From: Draconibacterium aestuarii
Lineage (GTDB): Bacteria; Bacteroidota; Bacteroidia; Bacteroidales; Prolixibacteraceae
Assembly: GCA_026671195.1 (NCBI GenBank)
Contig: JAPOHD010000024.1
Span: 27,241 to 91,240 of the forward strand
Length of the DNA: 64,000 nt
Reading direction: 5' to 3'
In this document: in pieces, positions 1 to 8,923 of the stretch
How the letters are laid out: every line of letters begins with the position of its first letter
Position numbering within the stretch: position 1 is the first letter of the stretch
Notes under the pieces: model-generated
Told to the model about the DNA's origin: nothing
Seen by the model: the letters and a program-made list of their open reading frames with translations, nothing else
The model's database searches: none
Made by a program: the position numbers and the translations under genes

Positions 1-1
1 A

Positions 2-2206
2 CTTGAGGTGAGCCTGAAATCAAACAAAAAAATTGAAGTAAACCTCCAATCGGATGTGGTGATGACCGACGAGGTTCTGATTTCGGCTACTCGCGCTAAA
101 AACAAAACGCCAATGGCGTACAGCAACCTTTCGGGCGACGAAATTGCACAGCGCAACATGGGACAAGACATTCCTTACCTGTTGCAACTTACACCTTCAT
201 TTGTAACCACTTCGGATGCAGGAGCCGGTGTAGGATACACCAATTTCCGCATTCGCGGAACTGACCTGAATCGTATTAACGTGAGTTTGAACGGCATTCC
301 GTTGAACGACGCCGAATCCCATGGGACCTGGTTTGTTGATCAGCCCGATATGGCTTCTTCGCTGGAAAATGTTCAGATTCAGCGTGGAGTGGGAACTTCA
401 ACCAACGGAGCAGCAGTTTTTGGGGCAAGCATCAACCTTCAAACCAATGCGTTACACAAAGAGGCTTACGGTGAACTTAGATCCGCTGCCGGAACTTTCC
501 ACACCCTTAAAAATACGCTTTCTGCAGGTACAGGTTTACTAAACGATCATTTTGCAGTTGATGTGCGTATGTCGAAAGTTACATCCGATGGTTATATCGA
601 CCGTGCAAGTTCCGACCTAAAATCATTTTCTGTTTCGGGAGGATATTATTCGGAAAATACAGTTATAAAAGTGAATATCATGTCGGGTCTGGAAGAAACT
701 TACCAGGCCTGGTACGGTGTTCCATCAGTACGTTTAAACAATGATACGGAAGGTATGCAACACTATGCCGACCATTGGCTAATGACACAGGATGAAGTTG
801 ATCATATGATGGCTTCTGACAGCCGTACATACAACTATTACACTTACGAAAATCAAGTTGACCACTATCAACAGGATCATTACCATCTGCATTTTTCACA
901 CAAGGTAAATCCAAACTTAAATTTAAATGCTTCGGCACATTATACATACGGACGAGGCTATTACGAGAACTACAAAGCGGATGAAAAGCTGGAAGACTAC
1001 CTTATGGATCCAATCGAAATTGGCGGCGGAACCATTGAAACTACTGACCTGATTAACCGCAAATGGCTTGACAATGATTTTTACGGACTTACCTATTCGA
1101 TGAACTATGCAAAAGACAAAAGTGATTTTACGTTTGGCGGTGGGTACAGCGTTTACGACGGCAACCACTTTGGCAATGTGATTTGGGCACAATACCTAGG
1201 AAATACCGACTTTAACCACGAATGGTACCGGGGCACCGGATTAAAAAAGGATTTTAATGTGTATGCCAAATACAACTACCAGGTGGCCGAAAAGTTAAAT
1301 CTCTTTGCCGATTTGCAATACAGATACATCAACTATAAAATTGACGGGATAGATGATGATTTACGCGATTTGACACAAGAGCACGACTTTAATTTCTTCA
1401 ATCCAAAATTAGGTGTATTCTACCAGGCAGCCGACAACCAGGAATTATACCTGTCGTTTGCTGTAGCCAACCGCGAACCCAACCGCACAGCATTTGTCGA
1501 CTACCCGGCCGGACAAAAGCCACCTGTGCACGAAACACTGCGCGACTGGGAGCTGGGATATAATTACGCTTCTTCGAAATTCTCGTTCAGTGCAAATTAT
1601 TATTATATGTGTTACACAGACCAACTGGTACTAACCGGCCAAATCAATGACGTGGGAGCACCCATTATGGTGAATGTAGACAAAAGTTTCCGTACCGGAC
1701 TGGAATTGCAGGCAGGTGTGCAACTTGCCAAAAACTTTCAGTGGAACGGTAACACCACACTCAGCTTAAATAAAATAAAAAACTTTACAGAATATGTTGA
1801 CGACTGGGACAATGGCGGACAGATAGCTAATGATTTAGGCACAACTGATCTGGCTTTCTCACCCAATGTAATAGCAAACAGTATTTTTACTTATTCGCCC
1901 GATAAACATTTTAGCCTGTCGTTTCACTCGAATTACGTGGGCAAACAATACATCGACAACACATCGAACGACGATTGTTCCTTAAATGCCTATTTTGTAA
2001 ACAATCTGAAAGCCGATTATACCATTACTTCAACTTTGTTTAAAGAAATTACGCTACATTTTATGGCCAACAATTTATTGAATCATACGTACGAATCGAA
2101 TGCCTGGGTATATTCTTACATTTTGGGTGGCGAACGCTACAAAATGGATGGGTATTATCCGCAGGCCGGCGCACATTTTATGTTTGGAGTTGATTTTAAG
2201 TTTTAG
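2..2206 (+). CDS. TonB-dependent receptor, 5'-truncated by window edge
   Basis: Outer-membrane TonB-dependent receptor, probably for a siderophore, vitamin or glycan; the substrate cannot be told. The frame is open from base 2, before the GTG at base 8, so the true start lies upstream. The first residues (EVNLQSDVVMTDEVLISATR) are the usual link from a carboxypeptidase-like regulatory domain to the plug. The plug shows FRIRGTDLNRINVSLNGIPL and a VQIQRGVGTS segment at about residues 80-130. A long 22-strand-type barrel follows and ends in FMFGVDFKF with a terminal aromatic residue, the outer-membrane insertion signature. There is no SusD partner downstream, so it looks like an ordinary receptor rather than part of a glycan locus. 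A strong hairpin terminator follows. Confidence 0.9.
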   Translation, partial: LEVSLKSNKKIEVNLQSDVVMTDEVLISATRAKNKTPMAYSNLSGDEIAQRNMGQDIPYLLQLTPSFVTTSDAGAGVGYTNFRIRGTDLNRINVSLNGIPLNDAESHGTWFVDQPDMASSLENVQIQRGVGTSTNGAAVFGASINLQTNALHKEAYGELRSAAGTFHTLKNTLSAGTGLLNDHFAVDVRMSKVTSDGYIDRASSDLKSFSVSGGYYSENTVIKVNIMSGLEETYQAWYGVPSVRLNNDTEGMQHYADHWLMTQDEVDHMMASDSRTYNYYTYENQVDHYQQDHYHLHFSHKVNPNLNLNASAHYTYGRGYYENYKADEKLEDYLMDPIEIGGGTIETTDLINRKWLDNDFYGLTYSMNYAKDKSDFTFGGGYSVYDGNHFGNVIWAQYLGNTDFNHEWYRGTGLKKDFNVYAKYNYQVAEKLNLFADLQYRYINYKIDGIDDDLRDLTQEHDFNFFNPKLGVFYQAADNQELYLSFAVANREPNRTAFVDYPAGQKPPVHETLRDWELGYNYASSKFSFSANYYYMCYTDQLVLTGQINDVGAPIMVNVDKSFRTGLELQAGVQLAKNFQWNGNTTLSLNKIKNFTEYVDDWDNGGQIANDLGTTDLAFSPNVIANSIFTYSPDKHFSLSFHSNYVGKQYIDNTSNDDCSLNAYFVNNLKADYTITSTLFKEITLHFMANNLLNHTYESNAWVYSYILGGERYKMDGYYPQAGAHFMFGVDFKF

Positions 2207-2241
2207 GAAAACAGCAAGTAATTAACTACCCATTCATAAGT

Positions 2242-2288
2242 AAAATTCCATCTTTGTTTACACGTAAATAAAGATGGAATTTTCGTTT
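2242..2288 (+). terminator. Intrinsic terminator of the TonB receptor gene
   Basis: A perfect inverted repeat, AAAATTCCATCTTT (2242-2255) and AAAGATGGAATTTT (2270-2283), with a 14-nt loop and a T-rich tail, 35 bases after the stop. The stem is symmetric enough to serve the opposite strand too, but the gene on that side ends at 2450 and has its own gap. The remaining 160 bases up to 2449 show nothing recognisable. Confidence 0.75.
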
Positions 2289-2449
2289 AATAACTTCCGC
2301 CAAACATCCGTAAATATTTATTTATGCTTTTGCGATTTTAATAAATAATCGGTTTTTACGCAGGCGTAAGATCGGATTATGCGAACTCCATCCACCAACC
2401 GACCCGCCATTGAAAACAACCGGTTTTAATAACAGGTTATAGAAATTCT

Positions 2450-3580
2450 TTATTCCAGAATAACTTTCCCTTCGATTTCAACCAGTAAATCGGGGCGGCA
2501 AATATCTGCAATAATATAAACCACCGGAAGGTTTCCAAAATGTTTTTTAAAGGTACTTTTTATGGCTGCGAAGTCCTTCCTGTTTTTTACATACACACGT
2601 GCATGACCATATTTGGGTTGTAGTTTATTATCCGAAAGACTTTTTAAAACATCGCCTGAATACAAACGCTGAATATTTTGGATGGTAATTTCAGTTTGTA
2701 AAGCAGGATCGTCAACTCCAATTGTTTTTTCTCCTGTAATCGATGCCGTTCCGGAGATAAAGATCATCTTTTTATTGAAGAGTTCCAGGTAGCGTGCCCG
2801 CTCGAATTTTGGTGTGGTTTTTAACACACACTCTTCGCCAACCAGCACTTTTTCGCTGTAGTTGTGCGCGGCAATCTGCTCAGGATTATCAACCGGAGTT
2901 GTTATTGCCTCACTCGATTTAACCGCTACAAATTCAATAATTATTCCTCCACGGTTTGTACCAATCCCGGTAGCTGCAGGGTAGCCTTTGGCTTCAAAAT
3001 GATCATTATAAAATTCTGAGCGAACATTGTTAAACTCCTGGTATTTTTGCTTGTCGCCGTCAAAACCAATAATATCTTCCAGGTAATTCCACTGGCGAAC
3101 AATCGAGTTCACAGGGAATTTTACTTCTTCAAGCATTTCGCTCAAAGCCGAAAAGGTATTTTCAGCATCTTTTCGGTAACCCGATTTTTGATCCGACTGT
3201 ACATTCCCAATCAAAATATCGGTATTTTCTTTTTGAAATAATATGGCTGAATTCTCTCCTTTTATTATGGATTTTGTGTTCCATTCAGAAGGATCGTAAA
3301 GAAATGCCTCAACAATAATTTTACAGGTTAATGGTGGCTGGGCGATCAGATTCATAATAACTTCAGAAGAAAACTGACGGGCAACTTTTGCTTCAATATC
3401 AGCCTTCATTTCATTATAAATATCGTCTGATTCAGCATCAACAAAAAAATTCAGTTTAAAAATCTTCTTTCCCGAATTAATCTGCCCAAGTTGCGACAAA
3501 CAACTGTTTATCTGTTCATCAACATTTCCACATCTTCGCCCCGGATTAATATAAAGCCTGTCGCCGTTTAAAAAATACAT
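2450..3580 (-). CDS. Chorismatase-like (FkbO/Hyg5) RidA-fold protein
   Basis: Resembles the FkbO/Hyg5/XanB2 group, enzymes that hydrolyse chorismate and consist of two YjgF/RidA-like halves. Visible signatures are RQWNYLEDIIG, then YQEFNNVRSEFY, then GYPAATGIGT, in the order and spacing of chorismatases. The C-terminal LLVEIEGKV carries the Glu expected at the RidA-type active site. An upstream TTG at 3607 would add MWFFFTESY; I prefer ATG at 3580, giving about 376 residues that begin MYFLNGDRLYINPG. It stands alone between a receptor terminator and deoC, with no aryl-polyene or quinone genes nearby, so the product (a hydroxybenzoate or dihydroxycyclohexadienoate in known members) cannot be predicted. 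A non-chorismate RidA-like role is possible. Confidence 0.7.
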   Translation of the reverse strand: MYFLNGDRLYINPGRRCGNVDEQINSCLSQLGQINSGKKIFKLNFFVDAESDDIYNEMKADIEAKVARQFSSEVIMNLIAQPPLTCKIIVEAFLYDPSEWNTKSIIKGENSAILFQKENTDILIGNVQSDQKSGYRKDAENTFSALSEMLEEVKFPVNSIVRQWNYLEDIIGFDGDKQKYQEFNNVRSEFYNDHFEAKGYPAATGIGTNRGGIIIEFVAVKSSEAITTPVDNPEQIAAHNYSEKVLVGEECVLKTTPKFERARYLELFNKKMIFISGTASITGEKTIGVDDPALQTEITIQNIQRLYSGDVLKSLSDNKLQPKYGHARVYVKNRKDFAAIKSTFKKHFGNLPVVYIIADICRPDLLVEIEGKVILE

Positions 3581-3716
3581 ATAACTTTCTGTAAAAAAGA
3601 ACCACAAATATGGGGGTTTTTAGTTGAAATAAATGATTTGACTCAACTTTCTTGTTAAAGGTACAGCATGAAAACCTACTGATTTCTTATGCTGCACAAA
3701 TTATCGAAGATTGATT

Positions 3717-4397
3717 TTAGTAGTCGCCTTCAGCTTTTGCTCCATTCAGAACTGCTTCGGTTGAGCCTACTCCCAAACGATCAGCACCCTGCTCTAAAAA
3801 TGCTACGGCTGTTTCCCAGTCGCGAATTCCTCCCGATGGTTTTACCTTCATTTTACCGCCCACGGTTTTTATCATTACATCGATGTACTCGGGTTTTGCA
3901 CCGCCCGGTCCAAACCCGGTTGATGTTTTTACAAAATCGGCACCAGCTTCGTACGACAAATCACATGCTTTTACAATCTGATCCAGTGTTAAATGTCCGC
4001 TTTCCTGAATAACCTTTACCAACACATTGTGTTGGTGTGCTACCTCAACCACTGCTTTAATATCGGCCACTACATAATCGTATTCGCCCGATAAAAAGCG
4101 ACCGATGTTCATCACCATATCAATTTCGTCAACACCATCGGCAATGGCCTGTTTCGCCTGAAAAGCCTTTACAGGTGTAGCGTCGGCTCCGTGCGGAAAA
4201 CTCAGCACACACGATACTTTTACATCGCTGTCTTTTAACAATGCAACAGTTGCTGCCACATCGCAGGGTTTTACACACATGCTAAACACCTTATTTTCGA
4301 TGCACATTTTGGCATTTGCCTCCAAATCGGCCAGGGTTTGCTCCGGTTTTAAAACCGCATGATCTATGGTTTGTGCTACTTGTTCTTTGGTATACAT
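3717..4397 (-). CDS. deoC: Deoxyribose-phosphate aldolase
   Basis: Cytosolic class I aldolase that cleaves 2-deoxyribose-5-phosphate to glyceraldehyde-3-phosphate and acetaldehyde in deoxynucleoside salvage. 226 residues, full length for the short DeoC form. The Schiff-base lysine is K157 in DFVKTSTGFG, the second lysine is K186 in VKPSGGIRD, and the proton-relay Asp is D93 in DEIDMVMNIG. It is the last gene of a tight minus-strand run (xseA, xseB, DUF2007, deoC), five bases after the previous gene, so it is probably co-transcribed with DNA-repair genes. No obvious terminator is seen between its stop and the neighbouring gene. Confidence 0.95.
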   Translation of the reverse strand: MYTKEQVAQTIDHAVLKPEQTLADLEANAKMCIENKVFSMCVKPCDVAATVALLKDSDVKVSCVLSFPHGADATPVKAFQAKQAIADGVDEIDMVMNIGRFLSGEYDYVVADIKAVVEVAHQHNVLVKVIQESGHLTLDQIVKACDLSYEAGADFVKTSTGFGPGGAKPEYIDVMIKTVGGKMKVKPSGGIRDWETAVAFLEQGADRLGVGSTEAVLNGAKAEGDY

Positions 4398-4402
4398 TTC
4401 TT

Positions 4403-4633
4403 CTATTCTTCAGTTATTGCTTTCACCAGCTTCCTGGCTTTTTCAAAATTCTTTTCGGTTACAAAGATATCTATTGCCGACGGAACTCCTCCTCCAAACC
4501 CGGCCTCAATTCCTTGTTTAAAACCATCTTTAATTAACGATTTAATCCCTTGCGCTTCAAGTTCCAGTTTTATCCGGGTTATAATAACATCACCTCCGGT
4601 ATATAGTTTTACTAATTCGTCGTTTCCTGCCAT
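4403..4633 (-). CDS. DUF2007-family small protein
   Basis: A 76-residue cytosolic protein matching the DUF2007 (putative signal-transducing) family: KLYTGGDVIITRIKLELEAQ at the start, a glycine-rich GFGGGVPSAIDIFV segment in the middle, and FEKARKLVKAI at the end, a ferredoxin-like beta-alpha-beta pattern. The function of the family is unknown. It sits 17 bases after xseB and 5 bases before deoC, suggesting a shared transcript. Confidence 0.8.
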   Translation of the reverse strand: MAGNDELVKLYTGGDVIITRIKLELEAQGIKSLIKDGFKQGIEAGFGGGVPSAIDIFVTEKNFEKARKLVKAITEE

Positions 4634-4650
4634 AACTTACTTCTCAAATA

Positions 4651-4851
4651 TTAATCTTCCATTTCTTTTAGAATCGCTTCTACCTGCTCGTTTGTTTTTG
4701 TGAGTTTGTCTTTGCAGGTTTTTAGCAGAACCGAAACCCGCTTTACCTTTTCGGCCAACTCATCAACATCCAGCTCTTCATTTTCAATCTTTTCCAGAAT
4801 ATCTTCAATCTCGGCCATTGCCTCGCTGTATGAAACTTTTTTGGTTGCCAT
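4651..4851 (-). CDS. xseB: Exodeoxyribonuclease VII small subunit
   Basis: 66 residues, the normal size for XseB. The helical pattern YSEAMAEIEDILEKIENEEL followed by DVDELAEKVKRVSVLLKTCKDKL is the family signature, two helices forming a coiled hairpin that binds XseA. It acts with XseA in processive single-strand DNA degradation. It starts 9 bases after xseA, the usual pairing. Confidence 0.93.
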   Translation of the reverse strand: MATKKVSYSEAMAEIEDILEKIENEELDVDELAEKVKRVSVLLKTCKDKLTKTNEQVEAILKEMED

Positions 4852-4860
4852 TATTTTATT

Positions 4861-6291
4861 TTATTTTATTGAAATTTTACTTTTTACGCTGCCATCGGCA
4901 AATTGCGTTTCAATCTCCTCGTTTAGTTTTAGATCTTTTGCCGATTTTACAATTTTTCCTTCTTTTAAAGTTAAGGTAAATCCGCGTTTCAACACATTCT
5001 CCGGATTTAATAGCCGAACTGTATTTTCATTTAAGCGCAATCTTTCCTGTTCTTTAAAAACCAATTTTCTGGACTCACTTCCCATGATGTCTTTTAGGTG
5101 AGCCAATGTTGCTTTTTCTTTTAAAACTGCCTCGCCAACCACACGCTTCAAGATCCGCTGTTTCTGGCTGATTGTGTTTTTGGTTTCCACCGACCACACC
5201 GAAAGTGCCGATCGGAAATCGTGGGTTAAGTTATTGAGTTCGTATTGTTTTTTGAACGAAAATTCGCTCACATTTTGCTGCAATTCATTTCCCTTTTTTG
5301 TGAGTTGGTTTTGTTTATAGTTTATAAAACCTGTGATCGAATAATTTAACCCTTCGGCAATCCTTTCCAGTTTCTTTTTCTGAAAATCCAGTGATTCGCG
5401 TGTAAGTTGAACAATGCTGTTTTCGAGTTCAAGTAAATGCTCGTAAAAACGGCCTACCCCATTCACAAAAAATTCGGCTACCGCAGTTGGTGTTTTCAAA
5501 CGTGTGTGTGCCACCAAATCAATAATGGTATCGTCTTTTTCGTGGCCAATACCTGTAATTACTGGCAATGGAAATTGAGTGATATTTATGGCCAGATCGT
5601 AATTGTCGAAACTGCTTAAATCGGCCGTTGCCCCACCTCCGCGTATAATCACAACCGCATCAAAAAAACCGTCGTATTGAAAAATCCGCTCCAGTGCATT
5701 AATTATTGACGGGACAGCTTCTGTCCCCTGCATATAAGCTTCAAACAATTTGGTATAAAAGGTAAATCCATAATCGTTGGATTCCAGCTGGTTCATAAAA
5801 TCCTGGTAGCCAGCAGCTGTTGCCGATGAAATTACAGCGATTTTTTGTGGGACCAAAGGCAATTCCAACTCCTTATTCATATCGAAAACACCTTCGTTTT
5901 GCAGACGGGTAATTATTTCCTTACGTTGTAAAGCCATGTCGCCAACGGTATATGTCGGATCAATGTCTTTTATGTTTAAACTTAAACCAAAAGCCGGATG
6001 ATATTCGACCGAAACCTGCACCAAGACTTTAATTCCATGCGAAAAAGGTTTGCCAGTTGTGGTCTCAAAATAAGGTTTTAACATGCGATAAGTGTACGAC
6101 CAAATGGTAGCCCGCGAACGTGCAATAATCGTGTTTCCTTCTTTTTCAATAAGCTCCAGATAACAATGGCCACTTCGGTTTTCCTTCAATTCACTTACTT
6201 CGGCAACTACCCAAACCGTTGTCGGAAAAACATCCAGCAATGCATTTTTTATCGATTCGTTGAGTTGAGAAAGTGTAAATTGCTGTACCAT
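4861..6291 (-). CDS. xseA: Exodeoxyribonuclease VII large subunit
   Basis: 476 residues, slightly longer than the E. coli protein. An N-terminal OB fold (VWVVAEVSELKENRSGHCYL) is followed by the catalytic domain with IAVISSATAAGYQDF, the VVIIRGGGATADLSSFDNYD block and PVITGIGHEKDDTIIDLVAHTRLKTPTAVAEF, all diagnostic for XseA. A long coiled coil (about residues 280-410) follows. It degrades single-stranded DNA in both directions with XseB. The start codon lies directly against the stop of the upstream protease gene, so the two are probably transcribed together although functionally unrelated. Confidence 0.95.
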   Translation of the reverse strand: MVQQFTLSQLNESIKNALLDVFPTTVWVVAEVSELKENRSGHCYLELIEKEGNTIIARSRATIWSYTYRMLKPYFETTTGKPFSHGIKVLVQVSVEYHPAFGLSLNIKDIDPTYTVGDMALQRKEIITRLQNEGVFDMNKELELPLVPQKIAVISSATAAGYQDFMNQLESNDYGFTFYTKLFEAYMQGTEAVPSIINALERIFQYDGFFDAVVIIRGGGATADLSSFDNYDLAINITQFPLPVITGIGHEKDDTIIDLVAHTRLKTPTAVAEFFVNGVGRFYEHLLELENSIVQLTRESLDFQKKKLERIAEGLNYSITGFINYKQNQLTKKGNELQQNVSEFSFKKQYELNNLTHDFRSALSVWSVETKNTISQKQRILKRVVGEAVLKEKATLAHLKDIMGSESRKLVFKEQERLRLNENTVRLLNPENVLKRGFTLTLKEGKIVKSAKDLKLNEEIETQFADGSVKSKISIK

Positions 6292-7932
6292 TTACCAATT
6301 ACTTTTGGTTAGTTTAAACGTTTCTGAATTCTGCCCATCATTTATTCGGAGTAAAAACATGCCGGTAACAAAAACAGGTATTTGGGTTAAAACAATTGTA
6401 GGGGAAGCTGGTTTAATCCATTGCTGAATAAGTTGCCCGGCAAGTGAATACATTTCAATATTTATTTCCTTTTGTATCGTGTTTCCCACATACTGAATAA
6501 CAATCCGTTTACCAACCGGGTTTGGGTAAACCTGCCATTTCTGGTTGTTTTCATACAACTGTACCGATAAGGGATCAAGTATTTCAGAAGCCGTTCGCAT
6601 ATTTGGCACCCCATACCCCACCAACGAATCAGGCGTTAAATACATATGGGCACTTTTCTCAAGTGCAGTTTTTATTTCGGCCGCTGTTTTATCCGGATAA
6701 CGTTGCCATAAACAAGCAGCCATACCTGCCAGAACCGGAGACGAAAAAGAAGTTCCGTTGGACATCCCAATATTTCCGTTGGATAATTGAAGAGTAGTAT
6801 GGTATCCCATTGCTGATACATTGGGTTTTATAGCCCCGCCAAACGCCGGACCAGCCGAAGTAAAATAAGCCGGATTTAACTCTTTATCTACCGCACCAAC
6901 ACCAACCACCAAATCTCCGTCAGAAGGAGCAATTATTCGTTGCCAGGAATCGTCGCGCTCGTTTCCGGCACTGGCAAAAACCAATATTCCACGCGATGCC
7001 GCAATGTTTGCTGCACGGGTAACACGTGTTGTATTACCATCCATGTCGGCATAAGTATGGTTGGTGGTCGAATCATCAAATTCATAGTACCCCAACGACG
7101 AATTGATAATGTCAACACCCGCGCTGTCGGCAAATTCTGCTGCATTCACCCAATGATCTTCTTCTACCATATATTCCGAGAATACATCCTCCGAACGAAT
7201 AAGCCAATACGATGCTTTTGGTGCAGTGCCAATTAACTCCCCGGGTATGTTCCCTCCCATACATGAAAGTACGCTCATACCGTGGTAATGTGTTGTATAG
7301 ATATCGGAGTTGGGATTTACGATATCCTTTGTTCCCAGAATTTGGTTATTAATCCACAAACTATCGAAGGCAGAATAACTATTTACATTTAAAAATCCTC
7401 CGTCAAGAACGGCAATCTGGATTCCTTGTCCTTTAAAATTTTGCTGATGCAAAAACTGACCTTCCAACATGCTAACCTGGTGTACCGATCCGCCATACAA
7501 CGAAGTATCAATTACCCCATTATCGAACTCTCTTTCAACCGTAAATTTGTTACTTGAACTTTTGTTGGTTAGCGCAGGTTTGGTTAATTGAATTTCTTTT
7601 ACAAAATACCAGTCTGGAATTATTTTATCCAAGCTGTCGACATCTGTTTTTACGGTTATTCCGTTTAGCCATTTTGATGCGTGTACAAATTCAACATCAA
7701 GCGATAAAACCGAATCAACATACCAGGAATTTACAGGCAGATCAAGTGAATCAATTGCGATATTCTGTCTTTCGCGTCTTTCAATTGCTCTTTCAGAAAG
7801 GTACTCGCCGGCATTATCCAACGAATAGTTAGTATTATTTTTATCGGTAAAAGCAATCCAATAATAATTTTGAGCCTTTATTTGAAAGACATATACAAAA
7901 AAGAAAACGATAAATAAAATGCTGTATTTCAT
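6292..7932 (-). CDS. Secreted S8 (subtilisin-family) protease with T9SS tail
   Basis: Secreted serine protease of 546 residues. A signal peptide (FIVFFFVYVFQIKA) is followed by a propeptide region, then the S8 domain: Asp177 in IAVLDGGF, His217 in HYHGMSV, oxyanion Asn324 in SAGNERD, and Ser395 in NGTSFSSPVLAG. The last ~80 residues (VYPNPVGKRIVIQY to the end) form a type IX secretion sorting domain, implying export through T9SS and surface attachment or release. The complete triad argues for an active enzyme; substrate unknown. It is the first gene of the minus-strand run that continues into xseA. Confidence 0.93.
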   Translation of the reverse strand: MKYSILFIVFFFVYVFQIKAQNYYWIAFTDKNNTNYSLDNAGEYLSERAIERRERQNIAIDSLDLPVNSWYVDSVLSLDVEFVHASKWLNGITVKTDVDSLDKIIPDWYFVKEIQLTKPALTNKSSSNKFTVEREFDNGVIDTSLYGGSVHQVSMLEGQFLHQQNFKGQGIQIAVLDGGFLNVNSYSAFDSLWINNQILGTKDIVNPNSDIYTTHYHGMSVLSCMGGNIPGELIGTAPKASYWLIRSEDVFSEYMVEEDHWVNAAEFADSAGVDIINSSLGYYEFDDSTTNHTYADMDGNTTRVTRAANIAASRGILVFASAGNERDDSWQRIIAPSDGDLVVGVGAVDKELNPAYFTSAGPAFGGAIKPNVSAMGYHTTLQLSNGNIGMSNGTSFSSPVLAGMAACLWQRYPDKTAAEIKTALEKSAHMYLTPDSLVGYGVPNMRTASEILDPLSVQLYENNQKWQVYPNPVGKRIVIQYVGNTIQKEINIEMYSLAGQLIQQWIKPASPTIVLTQIPVFVTGMFLLRINDGQNSETFKLTKSNW

Positions 7933-8010
7933 TTCCCAACAAGCTGTTTGTGGTTGAAATTGCCAAATTAGCTAAATATTACCGATTTCGAAATCGATAA
8001 TAAGGAATCT

Positions 8011-8799
8011 TTATTGTTTCGTTTTATTTTTCATCAAATACTCAGAAGGATCTTGCATGAACTTTTCAGGATCGAGAATGGCACCTTTGTTTTGCTCTAA
8101 ATTTTGCATTTCCAGGTTATCGATACTATCACGAACAGCGGGATTTAAAATCTGCCCGTTATCGTAAAAAAGCGTATAGATATTTTCACCATTTCTATTG
8201 TAATACTTCCATTCACCATGGCGAAGATTGTTTTTGTATTCCCCAACCAACTCTTGCTGACCGTTATCAAAATATACAAGGAACAAACCATTGCGGACGT
8301 TATCTTTCATTTTGCATTGCATGTAAGGTTCTCCGTTTTTAAAAAACACCTGGTAGTTACCATCCTGTTTCCCATTCATCCAATCGGTTTCTTCCATTAT
8401 TTCGCCTGTATCGTAAAACCTTCGCAAAACACCGTTTAGTGCACCCTTCGAATAAGTTTCTTCTGCTACTTTCAGGTTTTCCTTGTAAATTCTCCAGACA
8501 CCTTCTTTCTGTTGGTTCACATAATTTCCCTCGGCTACTTTTTTACGCCACACATCAAAAAGCTGGGTACGAGCCGTGTCCCCTTCATAAATCATTATCG
8601 CTTTTACCTGGCCCCCCGGATGGTAACGTTTCCATTCTCCAACAGGTTTATCATCTTTAAACTCTCCTTCATAAACAGGTCTTCCATTAGCTTGTTTTTT
8701 TTCCCATTTCCCTTGACGCAATCCATTCGCATCGGTTTGGTTTATTTGAGAAAATGCCAGTATTGGAAGAAAAAATAATATTAGAAATACAATCCGCAT
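8011..8799 (-). CDS. MORN-repeat (YwqK-like) exported protein
   Basis: 262 residues with a signal peptide (IVFLILFFLPILAFSQ) and six or more MORN_2-type repeats such as GEWKRYHPGGQVKAIMIYEG, GVLRRFYDTGEIMEETDW and GEWKYYNRNGENIYTLFYDN. Such proteins are often labelled YwqK-family antitoxin; no toxin partner is seen here, and a periplasmic or surface scaffold role is at least as likely. The C-terminal 45 residues are non-repetitive and charged. It is separated from the protease by about 80 bases and from the divergent kinase gene by 124 bases. Confidence 0.8.
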   Translation of the reverse strand: MRIVFLILFFLPILAFSQINQTDANGLRQGKWEKKQANGRPVYEGEFKDDKPVGEWKRYHPGGQVKAIMIYEGDTARTQLFDVWRKKVAEGNYVNQQKEGVWRIYKENLKVAEETYSKGALNGVLRRFYDTGEIMEETDWMNGKQDGNYQVFFKNGEPYMQCKMKDNVRNGLFLVYFDNGQQELVGEYKNNLRHGEWKYYNRNGENIYTLFYDNGQILNPAVRDSIDNLEMQNLEQNKGAILDPEKFMQDPSEYLMKNKTKQ

Positions 8800-8893
8800 A
8801 GCTTGTTTTTATTGCTTTACAAAACTATTCATTTATTTTTATGAAACCGGAATAGGGATTAAGGAAATAAATTCCGGTATAATTTTTTTTATA

Positions 8894-8901
8894 TACATTT
8901 G
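8894..8901 (+). promoter_or_regulatory. Candidate -7 box for the histidine kinase gene
   Basis: TACATTTG matches the Bacteroidota primary-sigma -7 consensus TAnnTTTG and lies 22 bases before the GTG start. No clear -33 TTTG is seen at the expected 19-21 bp upstream, where the sequence is T-rich. Confidence 0.4.
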
Positions 8902-8923
8902 GCTTTCTAATAAAAAAGGGCAA

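Noticed and set aside
8011..8799. Toxin-antitoxin module
   Set aside because: The MORN-repeat protein is exported and no toxin-like gene is adjacent; the antitoxin label comes only from the family name.
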